DNA from: Clostridia bacterium
Lineage (GTDB): Bacteria; Bacillota; Clostridia; Christensenellales; Aristaeellaceae
DNA length: 64,000 bases
Direction of reading: 5' to 3'
NCBI GenBank assembly: GCA_017521565.1
Contig: JAFXCE010000005.1
Span: 20,839-84,838 of the forward strand
The notes below the pieces were generated by a model, which was given only the letters and a program-made list of their open reading frames with translations, ran no database searches and was not told the origin of the DNA. Shown here piece after piece: positions 15,903 to 24,694 of the stretch (its first letter is position 1; each line of letters opens with the position of its first letter). A program made the translations under genes and the position numbers.

Positions 15903-17720
15903 TCAGCGGCCCGGGGTAAGCAGGTAGCGCGCCTCGAAGCCCTTGGCGAGGTTGCCGGAGAGCTTGAGCTGGCCGGAGAGGAAGAGTTTATCGGTGGTTA
16001 CGAAGCCGCGGGCCATATCCAGCAGGTTGTCGAAGCTGCACTCGATGAAGGCTTCGGCATTGCCGCGCGGCTCGGGGATGACGCTGAGCTCGCCGTTCTG
16101 ATACTCGACGTAGAAGAAACCGGAGCCGCGGCCGATGATCTGGATCTGAATGACGCGGTGATAATCCGGATGGAACTTGTCCGGATAGCGGATCATATTG
16201 CGCTTGGCGTTTTCGATGTAGCAGTGCTTGAGCTGATCGAACGCATCCTGGAAGGAGATGTATTCGCCTGCGCCGGTGCTGCCGCAGATGTCGGAGTACA
16301 TGGACTGATACGCCTGCGCGCTCTTGTCCCAGGAGAAATCCTTCTCCATGCAGCGCCTCTGCAGCTTTTCAAACATCTCCTCGTTGGAGAAGTAGAGCTT
16401 GACCGCTTCCTGAATGGCGAGGTAGAGGTCCTTTGCCTGATAATCGGAGAAGGCGAAGCCGTCGCCGATGCCGTCAAAGTCCTTGTAAGCGCGTACGGAG
16501 TCCTTCAGGCCGCCGGTCTCATGGACGATCGGCACCGTGCCGTAGCGCATGGCCATCATCTGGGACAGGCCGCAGGGCTCAAAGCGGGAGGGCATGAGGT
16601 ACATGTCCGCGCCGGCGAAGATCTTGCTGGCCATCGGCTCATTATAGTCGCTGGAGAAACCGAGCTGGCCCGGCCAGTTCTGCTTGGCCCAGTTGAAGTA
16701 GTCGATATACTTCTGCTCGCCCTGACCAAAGACGATCAGCTGGATGCCCATTTCCATCAGCTGCGGCAGAATCTGCTTGATCAGCTCAATGCCCTTCTGC
16801 TCGTTCAGGCGGGCGACGCTGGCCAGAAGCGGCCATTCCGGCTCCTCGTTCAGGCCGAAGATGCGCTGAATCTCGCGCTTACAGAGCGTCTTGCCGTAGC
16901 GGTCGCGGGAATCGAACTTGTAGGGGATCAGCGGATCGATGGACGGATCGTAATGCTTGACGTCGATGCCGTTGAGGATGCCGTAGAGCTTATGATTGAC
17001 GATATCGACCACGCCCTGCAGGCCCATGCCGTAGGTCGGGTAATGCAGCTCGCGCGCATAGGTCGGGGAGACGGTGGAGACCGCGTCGGCCATGAGCATA
17101 GCGCCCTTCATCAGGTTGATGTCGCGGCGTCCTTCGAATTCATAGCCCAGACCGCCGTTGTACCAGCCCTGCGGCAGGCCGAAGGTGCCGGTCAGCTCGT
17201 CTTCGCCGAACTGGCCCTGATAAGCGATGTTGTGGATGGTATATACGCTCTTGATCGGCTTGAGCTCGTCGCGCAGGACGGCGTCGTTCTTGAGGTAGAT
17301 GATGGAGAGCGCGGTTTCCCAGTCGTTGCAGTGCAGGATGTCCGGCACAAAGGTCAGCTGACCGATGAGGTCGACGACCGCGCGGGAGAAGAACGCAAAG
17401 CGCAGGGAATCGTCGCCATAGCCGTACAGGCGCGGACGATGGAAGAAGTGCTCATGCTCGATGAACCAGACGGTGACGCCGGAAAGCTCGCCGCGGCACA
17501 GGCCGTATTCGATCGTGCGCTCGCCAAGCTGGCAGGAGCACTTCTTGACGAACGTGATTTCGTCCTCAAAGCGGTCGCGCGTCATCTTGTAATACGGCAC
17601 GATAATTTCAATGTTGTCGCCGGCCTGCTTGAGGGCGGGCGGCAGAGAGAAAGCAACGTCCGCCAGACCGCCGGACTTACTGAAAGGCGCACATTCGCTG
17701 GTGACAAACAGGATGTTCAT
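15903..17720 (-). CDS. glgA: Glycogen synthase fused to a C-terminal SCP-2 (sterol-carrier-like) domain
   Basis: Residues 1 to about 478 are a GT5 starch/glycogen synthase that extends alpha-1,4-glucan from ADP-glucose. The N-terminal K-S-G-G-L binds the nucleotide sugar, and the C-terminal P-S-R-F-E-P-C-G-L region is the GT-B retaining motif. The start is the ATG at 17720 (M-N-I-L-F-V-T-S-E) with AAAGGAGA in front; the frame is open further upstream but that is not coding. The 605-aa length exceeds the usual 480 by about 125 residues. The extra part (last 110 or so) reads like an SCP-2 fold: G-x-F-Y-V-E-Y-x-x-G-E-L, then a phenylalanine/aspartate stretch, then L-F-L-S-G-Q-L-K-L-S-G. A promoter lies at 17832-17860. 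Confidence 0.93.
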   Translation of the reverse strand: MNILFVTSECAPFSKSGGLADVAFSLPPALKQAGDNIEIIVPYYKMTRDRFEDEITFVKKCSCQLGERTIEYGLCRGELSGVTVWFIEHEHFFHRPRLYGYGDDSLRFAFFSRAVVDLIGQLTFVPDILHCNDWETALSIIYLKNDAVLRDELKPIKSVYTIHNIAYQGQFGEDELTGTFGLPQGWYNGGLGYEFEGRRDINLMKGAMLMADAVSTVSPTYARELHYPTYGMGLQGVVDIVNHKLYGILNGIDVKHYDPSIDPLIPYKFDSRDRYGKTLCKREIQRIFGLNEEPEWPLLASVARLNEQKGIELIKQILPQLMEMGIQLIVFGQGEQKYIDYFNWAKQNWPGQLGFSSDYNEPMASKIFAGADMYLMPSRFEPCGLSQMMAMRYGTVPIVHETGGLKDSVRAYKDFDGIGDGFAFSDYQAKDLYLAIQEAVKLYFSNEEMFEKLQRRCMEKDFSWDKSAQAYQSMYSDICGSTGAGEYISFQDAFDQLKHCYIENAKRNMIRYPDKFHPDYHRVIQIQIIGRGSGFFYVEYQNGELSVIPEPRGNAEAFIECSFDNLLDMARGFVTTDKLFLSGQLKLSGNLAKGFEARYLLTPGR

Positions 17721-17831
17721 GGGGAAGGTCTCCTTTCGTAATGGGAATATATACGCAAGTCGAAACGAAGATCGCATTCTGAGGCGCATGGACACGCCAA
17801 ACAGAACTTCTTTGCGGGAAGTACTATCAAT

Positions 17832-17860
17832 ATTTTATAGAGAATTTGATAAAAAGTCAA
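17832..17860 (-). promoter_or_regulatory. Promoter of glgA
   Basis: Minus strand TTGACT (17855-17860), 17 bp, TAAAAT (17832-17837), followed by a leader of about 100 nt. Confidence 0.75.
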
Positions 17861-17954
17861 CGATTCTGAACAAAAAGAATCGGGGTTAATCAAAAAAGTG
17901 GCATGCAGCTCAATGGAAATATGAAACCGGACAGAAAAAGCATCTGTCCGGCTG

Positions 17955-17996
17955 GAAAAAGAGACCTCATCCGCCGCAGCCTGCGGCGGATGAGGT
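17955..17996 (-). terminator. Terminator of the GT4 gene
   Basis: A very strong stem (17964-17979 with 17981-17996); on the minus strand it exits into TCTCTTTTTCC. Confidence 0.85.
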
Positions 17997-18001
17997 TTAG
18001 A

Positions 18002-19165
18002 TTATTTCTTTGCGTCCTCAATGGCGCGCAGGTAGCAAGCCTCGATCTTCTCGGCAAAGGATTCCGTGCTGAAGGGCGCGGCATGCGCAGGCGCAGCGGC
18101 GGCGATCTTTGCGCCCTCGTCGGAGAACGCACGAAGAAGGCCTTCAAGCAGCGCTTCGTCGGTTTCTTCGGTCAGGATGCCGCTTACGCCGTCTTCAATG
18201 ACGCCGCGCAGGCATTCATCAAACACCGCGCAGACGCACAGCCCGGAGGCCATCGCCTCCACATAGGTCAGCCCCTGCGTCTCGCTGCGGGAGGCGCTGA
18301 CGAACACGTCGCCCATCGCATAATAGCTGTCGATTTTTTCCCAAGGCTTGGGTCCGGTGAATGTGACATGATCCGCCACGCCGAGTTCGGCAGCCATTTT
18401 GGTCAGCGATTCGCGCATCGGCCCTTCGCCGACGATGACGAAGCGCACATCGGGATGCCATTTATGCAGCTTCGGGAATACACGCATGATCTGCTCGATG
18501 TTCTTTTCCTTGGAGATGCGGCCGATATTCAGCAGCACGCGCTCGCCCGGCAGCACGCCGCACTCGTTGCGGATGGCGGCGCGCTCAAGCGCATCGTGAC
18601 GCTCGGGAGCAAACCGGGCGATGTCCATGCCGCTGGGGATGATGTCCGTCGGCGTGCGCACGCCGTAGTCATACAGCAGGCCGAGGGTCTTGCCCGTCGG
18701 TGCGATAATGCGGTCGGATTTGTTGCACCACCACTGGGAATACTTGCGCGCCACCTTGCGCGCGGCCTCGTCGGCGAAGCCGTGGGTGATGTAGTAGGTG
18801 TATTCTTCCCAGATGGTATGGTAGGTGTGGATGAGCACGCTGTCGTTGGATTTGGCGACGTGACGGCCGAAATAGCCCATCACAAATTCGCTGTTGGTAT
18901 GCACGATGTCAAAGTCGAGCTTGGTGGCCTCCCATGAGGTAATCGGCCCGGGGAAAGCAAAGTTGCGATCCTTGAGCACGAGGAACGGCGCGGAGGCGAT
19001 GTAATGGATGGTTTCCTGCTGGTTGTTCTCCCAGCCGCGGCACTTTGGCGCGAAGACATGGACGTCGTGTCCGCGCCGCGTCAGCTCCCGGTGGAGCGAC
19101 AGGCAGGACGTCGCCACGCCATTGATTTCGGGATAAAATGTATCGGAAAACAGGCCGATCTTCAT
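18002..19165 (-). CDS. GT4 glycosyltransferase (diacylglycerol glucosyltransferase-like)
   Basis: A 387-aa GT-B glycosyltransferase. The start is M-K-I-G-L-F-S-D-T-F-Y-P-E-I-N-G-V-A-T-S, the typical opening of the 1,2-diacylglycerol 3-glucosyltransferase branch. The retaining signature S-E-T-Q-G-L-T-Y-V-E-A (E-x7-E) is in the C-terminal half, and N-I-G-R-I-S-K-E-K-N is in the UDP-binding lobe. AAAGGAGA precedes the ATG at 19165. It is likely to make glycolipid for the membrane. The neighbouring glgA carries a lipid-binding SCP-2 domain, which may be coincidental. Confidence 0.88.
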   Translation of the reverse strand: MKIGLFSDTFYPEINGVATSCLSLHRELTRRGHDVHVFAPKCRGWENNQQETIHYIASAPFLVLKDRNFAFPGPITSWEATKLDFDIVHTNSEFVMGYFGRHVAKSNDSVLIHTYHTIWEEYTYYITHGFADEAARKVARKYSQWWCNKSDRIIAPTGKTLGLLYDYGVRTPTDIIPSGMDIARFAPERHDALERAAIRNECGVLPGERVLLNIGRISKEKNIEQIMRVFPKLHKWHPDVRFVIVGEGPMRESLTKMAAELGVADHVTFTGPKPWEKIDSYYAMGDVFVSASRSETQGLTYVEAMASGLCVCAVFDECLRGVIEDGVSGILTEETDEALLEGLLRAFSDEGAKIAAAAPAHAAPFSTESFAEKIEACYLRAIEDAKK

Positions 19166-19230
19166 GTCAAATCTCCTTTTCTGGAAACACGGCTTGCTGC
19201 TGCTGTCAATCAGATATATGCACATGCACA

Positions 19231-19246
19231 TATGGGTATACCCATA
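19231..19246. promoter_or_regulatory. Perfect 16-bp palindrome upstream of the GT4 gene
   Basis: TATGGGTATACCCATA is its own reverse complement. A minus-strand TATAAT (19249-19254) lies immediately upstream, so the palindrome covers the expected transcription start: a good operator geometry. Confidence 0.6.
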
Positions 19247-19384
19247 CCATTATAGTTTATCACATTCCGTCTGCTTCTGGAAGAGAAATTCCATTGAGTG
19301 CATAAAATTGGGCGAACTTATCATCAGACATTCGTTTTTGCTTGCAAAATAGGTTGTTTTGTGATAGAGTTTGTATGAATGAAC

Positions 19385-19409
19385 AGGGAGAGTTGCATCT
19401 CCCTTTTTG
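19385..19409 (+). terminator. Terminator-like hairpin just before the AstE/AspA start
   Basis: AGGGAGA/TCTCCCT (19385-19391, 19398-19404) with a 6-nt loop and T run. It ends 17 bp before the TTG start at 19427, within what would be the leader. It could be an attenuator or the end of a short upstream RNA. Confidence 0.55.
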
Positions 19410-19426
19410 AAAGTGAGGGATTTGAC

Positions 19427-20389
19427 TTGCCGGTCCTCAAGGAGATTGCGGCTGTGGCTTCGGTCATGATGCCGATCGGTGAGAATTGGACGGTCAGCCG
19501 CTGCCGTTACAGCCCGGAGGGTGAAACGAAGGGTCGCCTGTGCATCGCCACGGGTATCCACGGCGACGAAAGAATGGGACAGCTGGTGGCGTATGAGGTT
19601 GCGCAGCGGATTATGCGCGAGCCGGAACATCTTCAGGGCATTGTGGATCTGTATCCGATGCTCAATGCAATCGGTCTGGATGTGGGCCAGCGCATGGTGC
19701 CCACGTCGACGATGCTGGATATGAACCGTGTCTTTCCGGGCAATCCGGACGGTACTGCGCTGGAAAGCATCTGCCATGCTGTGCTGGAGGATATGAAGGG
19801 CGCGGATCTGGTGCTGGATATCCATACGAGCTCGCAGATCACCAGCGAGCTGTACGGCGTGCGCCTGCATGAGCGCCATGCCGAGGAGATGATTCCCGGC
19901 TGTGCCGCGCTGTGTCCGCGCGTGATGTGGGTGCTGCCGGACAAGCCGGTTCACAGCGCATCTCTTACCGGCGCGCTGTCCATGGCGGGTACGAAGGCTG
20001 TCGTGCTGATGGTGGATGAGCGCCGTCTGCGCGTGCAGACTGTCGTTTGCGAGGTGGTTGACGGCATCTTCTGCAAGATGAAGGAGATGGGCCTGTGGTC
20101 GGGCGAGACGAAAGCCGCGCCTGCGCAGGAGAGCATTCCCTGCATGTGGGAAGCGACGGATATCTGCCGCGTGACGTGCAGGCATCCCGGCGTGTATGTG
20201 CCGCGCGAACTCAACGGCACGGTCGTACGCGAGGGCGACGTATTGGGTACGATCATCGATGCGCTCGAGGGCGAGACGCTGGAGACGGTCGTCGCGCCGG
20301 AGAGCGGCCTGGTCTTTACGGAGCGCCGCTACAGCGCCGTTTATCCCGGTACGCTGATCGCACGCCTGTGCAGAAAGGAACGCGCATGA
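19427..20389 (+). CDS. Succinylglutamate desuccinylase/aspartoacylase-family zinc amidohydrolase
   Basis: A 320-aa M14-like zinc carboxypeptidase-fold protein of the AstE/AspA family, which cleaves N-acyl amino acids. Zinc ligands are complete: G-I-H-G-D-E (His45, Glu48) and D-I-H (His133). The C-terminal third has the beta-barrel domain found in the family. The TTG at 19427 is chosen because GAGG is 8 bp upstream and an ATG at 19379 has no ribosome site and lies in a terminator-like hairpin; that ATG would add 16 residues. It overlaps the next gene by 4 bp (ATGA), so the two are cotranscribed. Confidence 0.85.
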   Translation: MPVLKEIAAVASVMMPIGENWTVSRCRYSPEGETKGRLCIATGIHGDERMGQLVAYEVAQRIMREPEHLQGIVDLYPMLNAIGLDVGQRMVPTSTMLDMNRVFPGNPDGTALESICHAVLEDMKGADLVLDIHTSSQITSELYGVRLHERHAEEMIPGCAALCPRVMWVLPDKPVHSASLTGALSMAGTKAVVLMVDERRLRVQTVVCEVVDGIFCKMKEMGLWSGETKAAPAQESIPCMWEATDICRVTCRHPGVYVPRELNGTVVREGDVLGTIIDALEGETLETVVAPESGLVFTERRYSAVYPGTLIARLCRKERA

Positions 20390-21312
20390 AAAAAGATGTG
20401 ATCTTTACCGTGCCGTCGTATTTCCGCGACGACATGAACATCATGGGCTATCGCTTTGGCAAGGGCGAGAAGAGCTGCGCCGTGCTCGGCGCGCTGCGCG
20501 GAAACGAGATTCAGCAGCTTTACGTCTGCGCGCGCCTGGTGGCGTTCCTGCGCGAGGTAGAGCGAGACGGCGGCATCATGCCCGGAAAGAGCGTGCTTGT
20601 CGTGCCGACGGCGATCGGCCTGTCCATGAACGCGGGAACGCGCCTGTGGGCGCCGGAAAACACGGACATCAACCGCTGCTTCCCCGGCGATATGGAGGGC
20701 GCCACGACCGAGCAGATCGCGGGTGCGCTGTTTGATAAGCTGAAGGCGTACAAGTATGGCGTGCAGCTGACGAGCTTTTATCAGCCGGGCGCGTTTGTGC
20801 CGCATGTGCGCATGATGGAAACCGGACGTCAGAATCCGGAGCTGGGCTGCGAATTTGGCCTGCCGTATGTCTACGTCCGCACGCCGCGCATTTCCGACAA
20901 GACGACGCTCAACTACTGCTGGCAGCTTGCCGGAACGCAGGCGTATTCCCTGTATGCGGGCAAGACGCAGGAGATCGACGAGGCGGCGGCGGATCAGACG
21001 CTGCGCGCCATCATCCGCTTCCTCAATGGCCGCGGCATCATCCGCAGCGAGCAGACGCCGGGCCAGAAATCCGCGGTGATCACCAATGAGGATATCATCA
21101 CCGTGACGAGCAAGCACGCGGGTCTTTTGCGCAGGGTCAAGCATGCAGGCGCGCATGTGCGCCGCGGCGAACAGCTGGCGTTTGTGATCAATCCGCTTGA
21201 CGGCTCGGTCAAGGAGATGCTCAAGACCCCGGTGACGGGCATGCTCTTCTTCATTCAGGATGGGCCGTTCGTCACGGAGCACAGCCCGGTTTTCCAGGTG
21301 CTTTCCAAATAA
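20386..21312 (+). CDS. AstE/AspA-family paralog lacking the zinc ligands
   Basis: A 308-aa paralog of the preceding gene, coupled to it by a 4-bp ATGA overlap with AAAGGAA in front. It aligns over the whole length, for example N-R-C-F-P-G matches N-R-V-F-P-G. The zinc motif G-I-H-G-D-E becomes A-L-R-G-N-E and the D-I-H becomes V-Q-L. The two histidines are therefore gone while the glutamate position stays. It most likely works as a non-catalytic partner or regulatory subunit, or has a changed chemistry. The C-terminal barrel domain is retained. Confidence 0.85.
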   Translation: MKKDVIFTVPSYFRDDMNIMGYRFGKGEKSCAVLGALRGNEIQQLYVCARLVAFLREVERDGGIMPGKSVLVVPTAIGLSMNAGTRLWAPENTDINRCFPGDMEGATTEQIAGALFDKLKAYKYGVQLTSFYQPGAFVPHVRMMETGRQNPELGCEFGLPYVYVRTPRISDKTTLNYCWQLAGTQAYSLYAGKTQEIDEAAADQTLRAIIRFLNGRGIIRSEQTPGQKSAVITNEDIITVTSKHAGLLRRVKHAGAHVRRGEQLAFVINPLDGSVKEMLKTPVTGMLFFIQDGPFVTEHSPVFQVLSK

Positions 21313-21327
21313 TACGGTCATTAAAAT

Positions 21328-22674
21328 ATGAAGAAAAAAACCTATAGCTTTACCAGGACGATGCTTTCCATCGCCATCCCGCTGACGCTGCAGAATCTGC
21401 TGTTCTCCTCCTTTACGCTGATCGATACCGTGATGGTTGGAAGATTGGGAGATCTGCCTCTGGCGGCGGTGGGTATGGCCGGCAAGTGGTCGTGGTTTCT
21501 GAATATCGTGCTCTTCGGCTGCACAAGCGGCGCGGCGGTGTTTATTGCGCAGTACTTCGGAGCGGATGATCGCAAGGGAATTCACCGGACATACGGTTTG
21601 ATGAACCTGCTTTCTTTGGGCGCGGGTCTGGTCTTTATGCTGGGCGCGCTGCTGATTCCGGAAACCATCATCGGTATGTTTACAAAGGACCCGGAGGCGA
21701 TTGCAGCAGCGGCGGTCTATCTTCGCTGCATTGCGGTCAGCTATCCGTTTCAGGCGCTGGCCAAGTCCGCAGCGACGCTGCTGCAGAGCACGCAGCGCGT
21801 GGTGATTCCGTTCGTCGGCGCGGCATGCTCGGTGGCGACGAATATCGTGCTCAATGCGCTGCTGATCTTTGGCCTGTGCGGCTTTCCGGCGATGGGCGTT
21901 GCCGGTGCGGCGACTGCCTCTGCGATGGCTGCGGTGGTCAATGCGCTGGTGATCTATGGATTGGGATTCGCGAGAAAGACCATGCTGCGTGCGCCGATGA
22001 AAGACATGCTGGACATCAGCCGCGGCTTTGTGCGGGATTATGTCCGCATAGGCGCGCCGGCGATGTTCAACGAGACCATCTGGGCGCTGAGCATTCTGAT
22101 CTACAGCGCAATCTTTGGTCATATGAGCACGGAAGCGTATGCGGCGATCACAGTCGCCAAGTCGATCGAGGATCTGACCTGCGTGGCGGTCTTTGGCATG
22201 TGCTCTGCCTGTGCGGTGATGATCGGCAGCTACGTCGGCCAGGGGAAATACGATCATGCGAAGGCCTGTGCGCGTTATCACATCGTGCTGGTGACGATCA
22301 TGTCCTTGGCGATCGGCGGTTCGCTGTTTTTCCTCAAAGAGCCGATCATGTCGCTCTTTGGCGTGTCGGAAACCGTGCGCAGGGAATCGATGGCGGTCAT
22401 CATGATCTATGGCGCGGAGATGGCGCTGCGCAATATCCCGCTCATGCTCGTGGTGGGGACCTTCCGCGCCGGCGGCGATACCCAATACGGCCTGATTGTG
22501 GATTCGATTTCCGCTTATCTGGTCGGCATTCCGCTGACGGCGGCAGCCGGTCTTGTGCTGCATTTCAGCGTGCCGGCCACCTATGCGGTCATGTATTTCG
22601 TCGAGGATTTTCTCAAAACCATCGTCTATGGCAGGCATTTCCTGTCGGGTAAGTGGATCAAACCTGTTATATAA
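21328..22674 (+). CDS. MATE-family multidrug/cation exporter
   Basis: A 448-aa membrane protein with twelve predicted segments in two homologous halves. It opens with S-I-A-I-P-L-T-L-Q-N and D-T-V-M-V-G-R-L-G, the hallmark of the MATE fold, and has the matching P-A-M-F-N-E at the start of the second half. It exports drugs or metabolites in exchange for Na+ or H+. It starts 15 bp after the paralog pair and is likely in the same operon; no good ribosome site is seen. Substrate unknown. Confidence 0.92.
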   Translation: MKKKTYSFTRTMLSIAIPLTLQNLLFSSFTLIDTVMVGRLGDLPLAAVGMAGKWSWFLNIVLFGCTSGAAVFIAQYFGADDRKGIHRTYGLMNLLSLGAGLVFMLGALLIPETIIGMFTKDPEAIAAAAVYLRCIAVSYPFQALAKSAATLLQSTQRVVIPFVGAACSVATNIVLNALLIFGLCGFPAMGVAGAATASAMAAVVNALVIYGLGFARKTMLRAPMKDMLDISRGFVRDYVRIGAPAMFNETIWALSILIYSAIFGHMSTEAYAAITVAKSIEDLTCVAVFGMCSACAVMIGSYVGQGKYDHAKACARYHIVLVTIMSLAIGGSLFFLKEPIMSLFGVSETVRRESMAVIMIYGAEMALRNIPLMLVVGTFRAGGDTQYGLIVDSISAYLVGIPLTAAAGLVLHFSVPATYAVMYFVEDFLKTIVYGRHFLSGKWIKPVI

Positions 22675-22678
22675 ATAG

Positions 22679-22706
22679 TCAGCCGGCGAAAACCGGCTGA
22701 TTTTCA
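22679..22706 (+). terminator. Terminator after the MATE gene
   Basis: Perfect 8-bp stem (22679-22686 with 22693-22700), loop CGAAAA, TTTT. Confidence 0.8.
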
Positions 22707-22742
22707 GAATGAATGATAACAAATGAAATAAAAGGAGACAGC

Positions 22743-24530
22743 ATGAGTCAGAATAAACCGAGCCAGAGCAAGCCGGCGTTCGAGGAGAAGGCCGCGCCGA
22801 AAAAGGGTGCGATCCGCGAGTTTGCTTCCTACTATAAGCCGCACATGCGCATGTTCCTGCTGGATATGGCCTGCGCGCTGGTGATTTCGCTCGTGGATAT
22901 CCTCTTCCCCGTGTTCACGCGCAGGGTGCTCTACGACTATATTCCCAACCAGATGATGCGCACGTTCGCGCTCATGGCGGGGCTGATGCTTTTGATGTTC
23001 CTCATCCGCACGGCGGCGCAGTGGGTGGTCACCTATCTGGGCCATGTCATGGGCGTGCATATCGAGGCGGACATGCGCGCGGATATCTTTAAGCATATGC
23101 AGAAGCTGGGCTTCAGCTTCTACGATAAAAACCGCACCGGCCTGCTCATGGCCCGCGTGACGACGGATCTGTTTGAAATCACGGAGCTGGCGCATCACGG
23201 CCCGGAGGATTTGTTCATCTCCTTTGTGACGCTGACCGGCGCGTTCATCGTGCTCTTTGGCATTCAGCCGAAGCTCGCGCTGGTGCTGCTGATTTCTGTT
23301 CCGCTGATCGTAACCTTTGTGGCCCTGCGCCGCAGGCGAATGATGAAGGTCTCCCGCGAGGTCAAGCAGCGCACGGCGGGCATCAACGCGGAAATCGAAA
23401 GCTCGATTTCCGGAATCCGCGTAGCGAAGGCCTTTGGCAACGAGCGCGGCGAGATCGCCAAGTTCACCGGCTGCACGGACCGCTATGTCGCCGCGAAGAG
23501 CGGATACTACAAGGTCATGGCGGATTTTCATTCCGGTACGGAGCTGTTCATGAACCTGATGAGCCTGTCCATCATCTGCGTGGGCAGCTATTTGATCATG
23601 AAGGAGCAGATGGATGTGGCGACGCTGGTCACGTTCAACATGTATGTCGCCAGCGTGCAAAGTCCGATCCGCAAGCTGACGATGTTCACCGAACAGTTCA
23701 CGCAGGGCATGGCGGGCTTCCAGCGCTTCCGCGCGATCATGCATGAAAAGCCGGACATTGAGGATGCGCCGGATGCGAAGCCGCTTGAAAATGTGCGCGG
23801 CGAGATCGAATTCAGGGACGTCACCTTCACCTACGACAAGGAGAAGGAGGTTGTCCTCGAGGACGTCAATCTGCACATTGCACCGGGCGAGATGCTTGCG
23901 CTGGTTGGCCCGAGCGGCGGCGGCAAGTCGACGCTTTGCCAGCTGATTCCGCGCTTTTACGAGGCGACAAAGGGCTCGATCACCATCGACGGTCAGGACA
24001 TCCGCGATGTGAAGCTGGCCGATCTTCGCGGAAGCATCGGCATTGTCCAGCAGGATGTGTTCCTCTTTGCGGGTTCGATTCTTGACAATATCCGCTATGG
24101 CAGGCCGGACGCGACGATGGAGGAGATCATCGAGGCGGCGCAGCAGGCGGAAATTCATGACGACATCATGCGCATGCCGGACGGCTATGATACCGTCGTC
24201 GGCGAGCGCGGCATCATGCTCTCCGGCGGACAGAAGCAGCGCGTCTCCATCGCGCGCATCTTCCTCAAGAACCCGCGCGTGCTGATCCTCGACGAGGCAA
24301 CCAGCGCGCTGGATACCGCGACTGAGCGCAAGATTCAGGCGGCATTTGACCGGCTGGCCAAGGGACGCACGACGCTGGTCATCGCGCACCGGCTCTCCAC
24401 GATCCGCAATGCCGACGAGATCATCGTCATTGGCGAACACGGAATTCTGGAACGCGGCACGCACGGCGAGCTGGTCAGGCAGGGCGGCGTGTATGCCGAG
24501 CTGGCTGCGGGCGCCGCGCTGGGCGACTGA
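22743..24530 (+). CDS. ABC exporter, fused membrane and ATPase domains
   Basis: A 595-aa half-transporter of the MsbA/multidrug type. Six membrane segments (about residues 30-310) are followed by an ATPase with G-P-S-G-G-G-K-S-T (Walker A), L-S-G-G-Q-K-Q-R (signature), I-L-D-E-A-T-S (Walker B) and an H-R-L-S H-loop. Start at the ATG at 22743 with AAAGGAG in front. It works as a dimer; a single gene suggests a homodimer. Substrate unknown, possibly lipid or drug. It follows the MATE gene after a terminator. Confidence 0.93.
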   Translation: MSQNKPSQSKPAFEEKAAPKKGAIREFASYYKPHMRMFLLDMACALVISLVDILFPVFTRRVLYDYIPNQMMRTFALMAGLMLLMFLIRTAAQWVVTYLGHVMGVHIEADMRADIFKHMQKLGFSFYDKNRTGLLMARVTTDLFEITELAHHGPEDLFISFVTLTGAFIVLFGIQPKLALVLLISVPLIVTFVALRRRRMMKVSREVKQRTAGINAEIESSISGIRVAKAFGNERGEIAKFTGCTDRYVAAKSGYYKVMADFHSGTELFMNLMSLSIICVGSYLIMKEQMDVATLVTFNMYVASVQSPIRKLTMFTEQFTQGMAGFQRFRAIMHEKPDIEDAPDAKPLENVRGEIEFRDVTFTYDKEKEVVLEDVNLHIAPGEMLALVGPSGGGKSTLCQLIPRFYEATKGSITIDGQDIRDVKLADLRGSIGIVQQDVFLFAGSILDNIRYGRPDATMEEIIEAAQQAEIHDDIMRMPDGYDTVVGERGIMLSGGQKQRVSIARIFLKNPRVLILDEATSALDTATERKIQAAFDRLAKGRTTLVIAHRLSTIRNADEIIVIGEHGILERGTHGELVRQGGVYAELAAGAALGD

Positions 24531-24541
24531 AGAGCATGGGC

Positions 24542-24582
24542 AGAAGCTGTTAGGCCGGAATATACGGTCTGGCAGCTTTTTT
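24542..24582 (+). terminator. Terminator after the ABC exporter gene
   Basis: A long imperfect stem (24544-24556 with 24567-24578) followed by a T run. Confidence 0.65.
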
Positions 24583-24626
24583 CTGCAATTGGCGCCTTCA
24601 TCCGGCATGACATTTTTCTCTATTGT

Positions 24627-24655
24627 TTGACATGTTGCGCGAAGAGAAGTATAAT
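24627..24655 (+). promoter_or_regulatory. Perfect sigma-A promoter of the NAGPA cluster
   Basis: TTGACA (24627-24632), 17 bp, TATAAT (24650-24655): a full consensus match and the strongest promoter signal in the window beside that of potA. Confidence 0.9.
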
Positions 24656-24694
24656 AAACAATGAGACTTTTTGCGCATTAAGAAAGGGGAACGC

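Noticed and set aside
16158..17741. A 527-codon plus-strand frame over glgA
   Set aside because: glgA on the minus strand has clear GT5 motifs and promoter; this frame is its shadow.
20341..22722. A 793-codon minus-strand frame over the AstE/MATE genes
   Set aside because: Antisense to three well-supported genes and rich in His/Arg as expected of a shadow.
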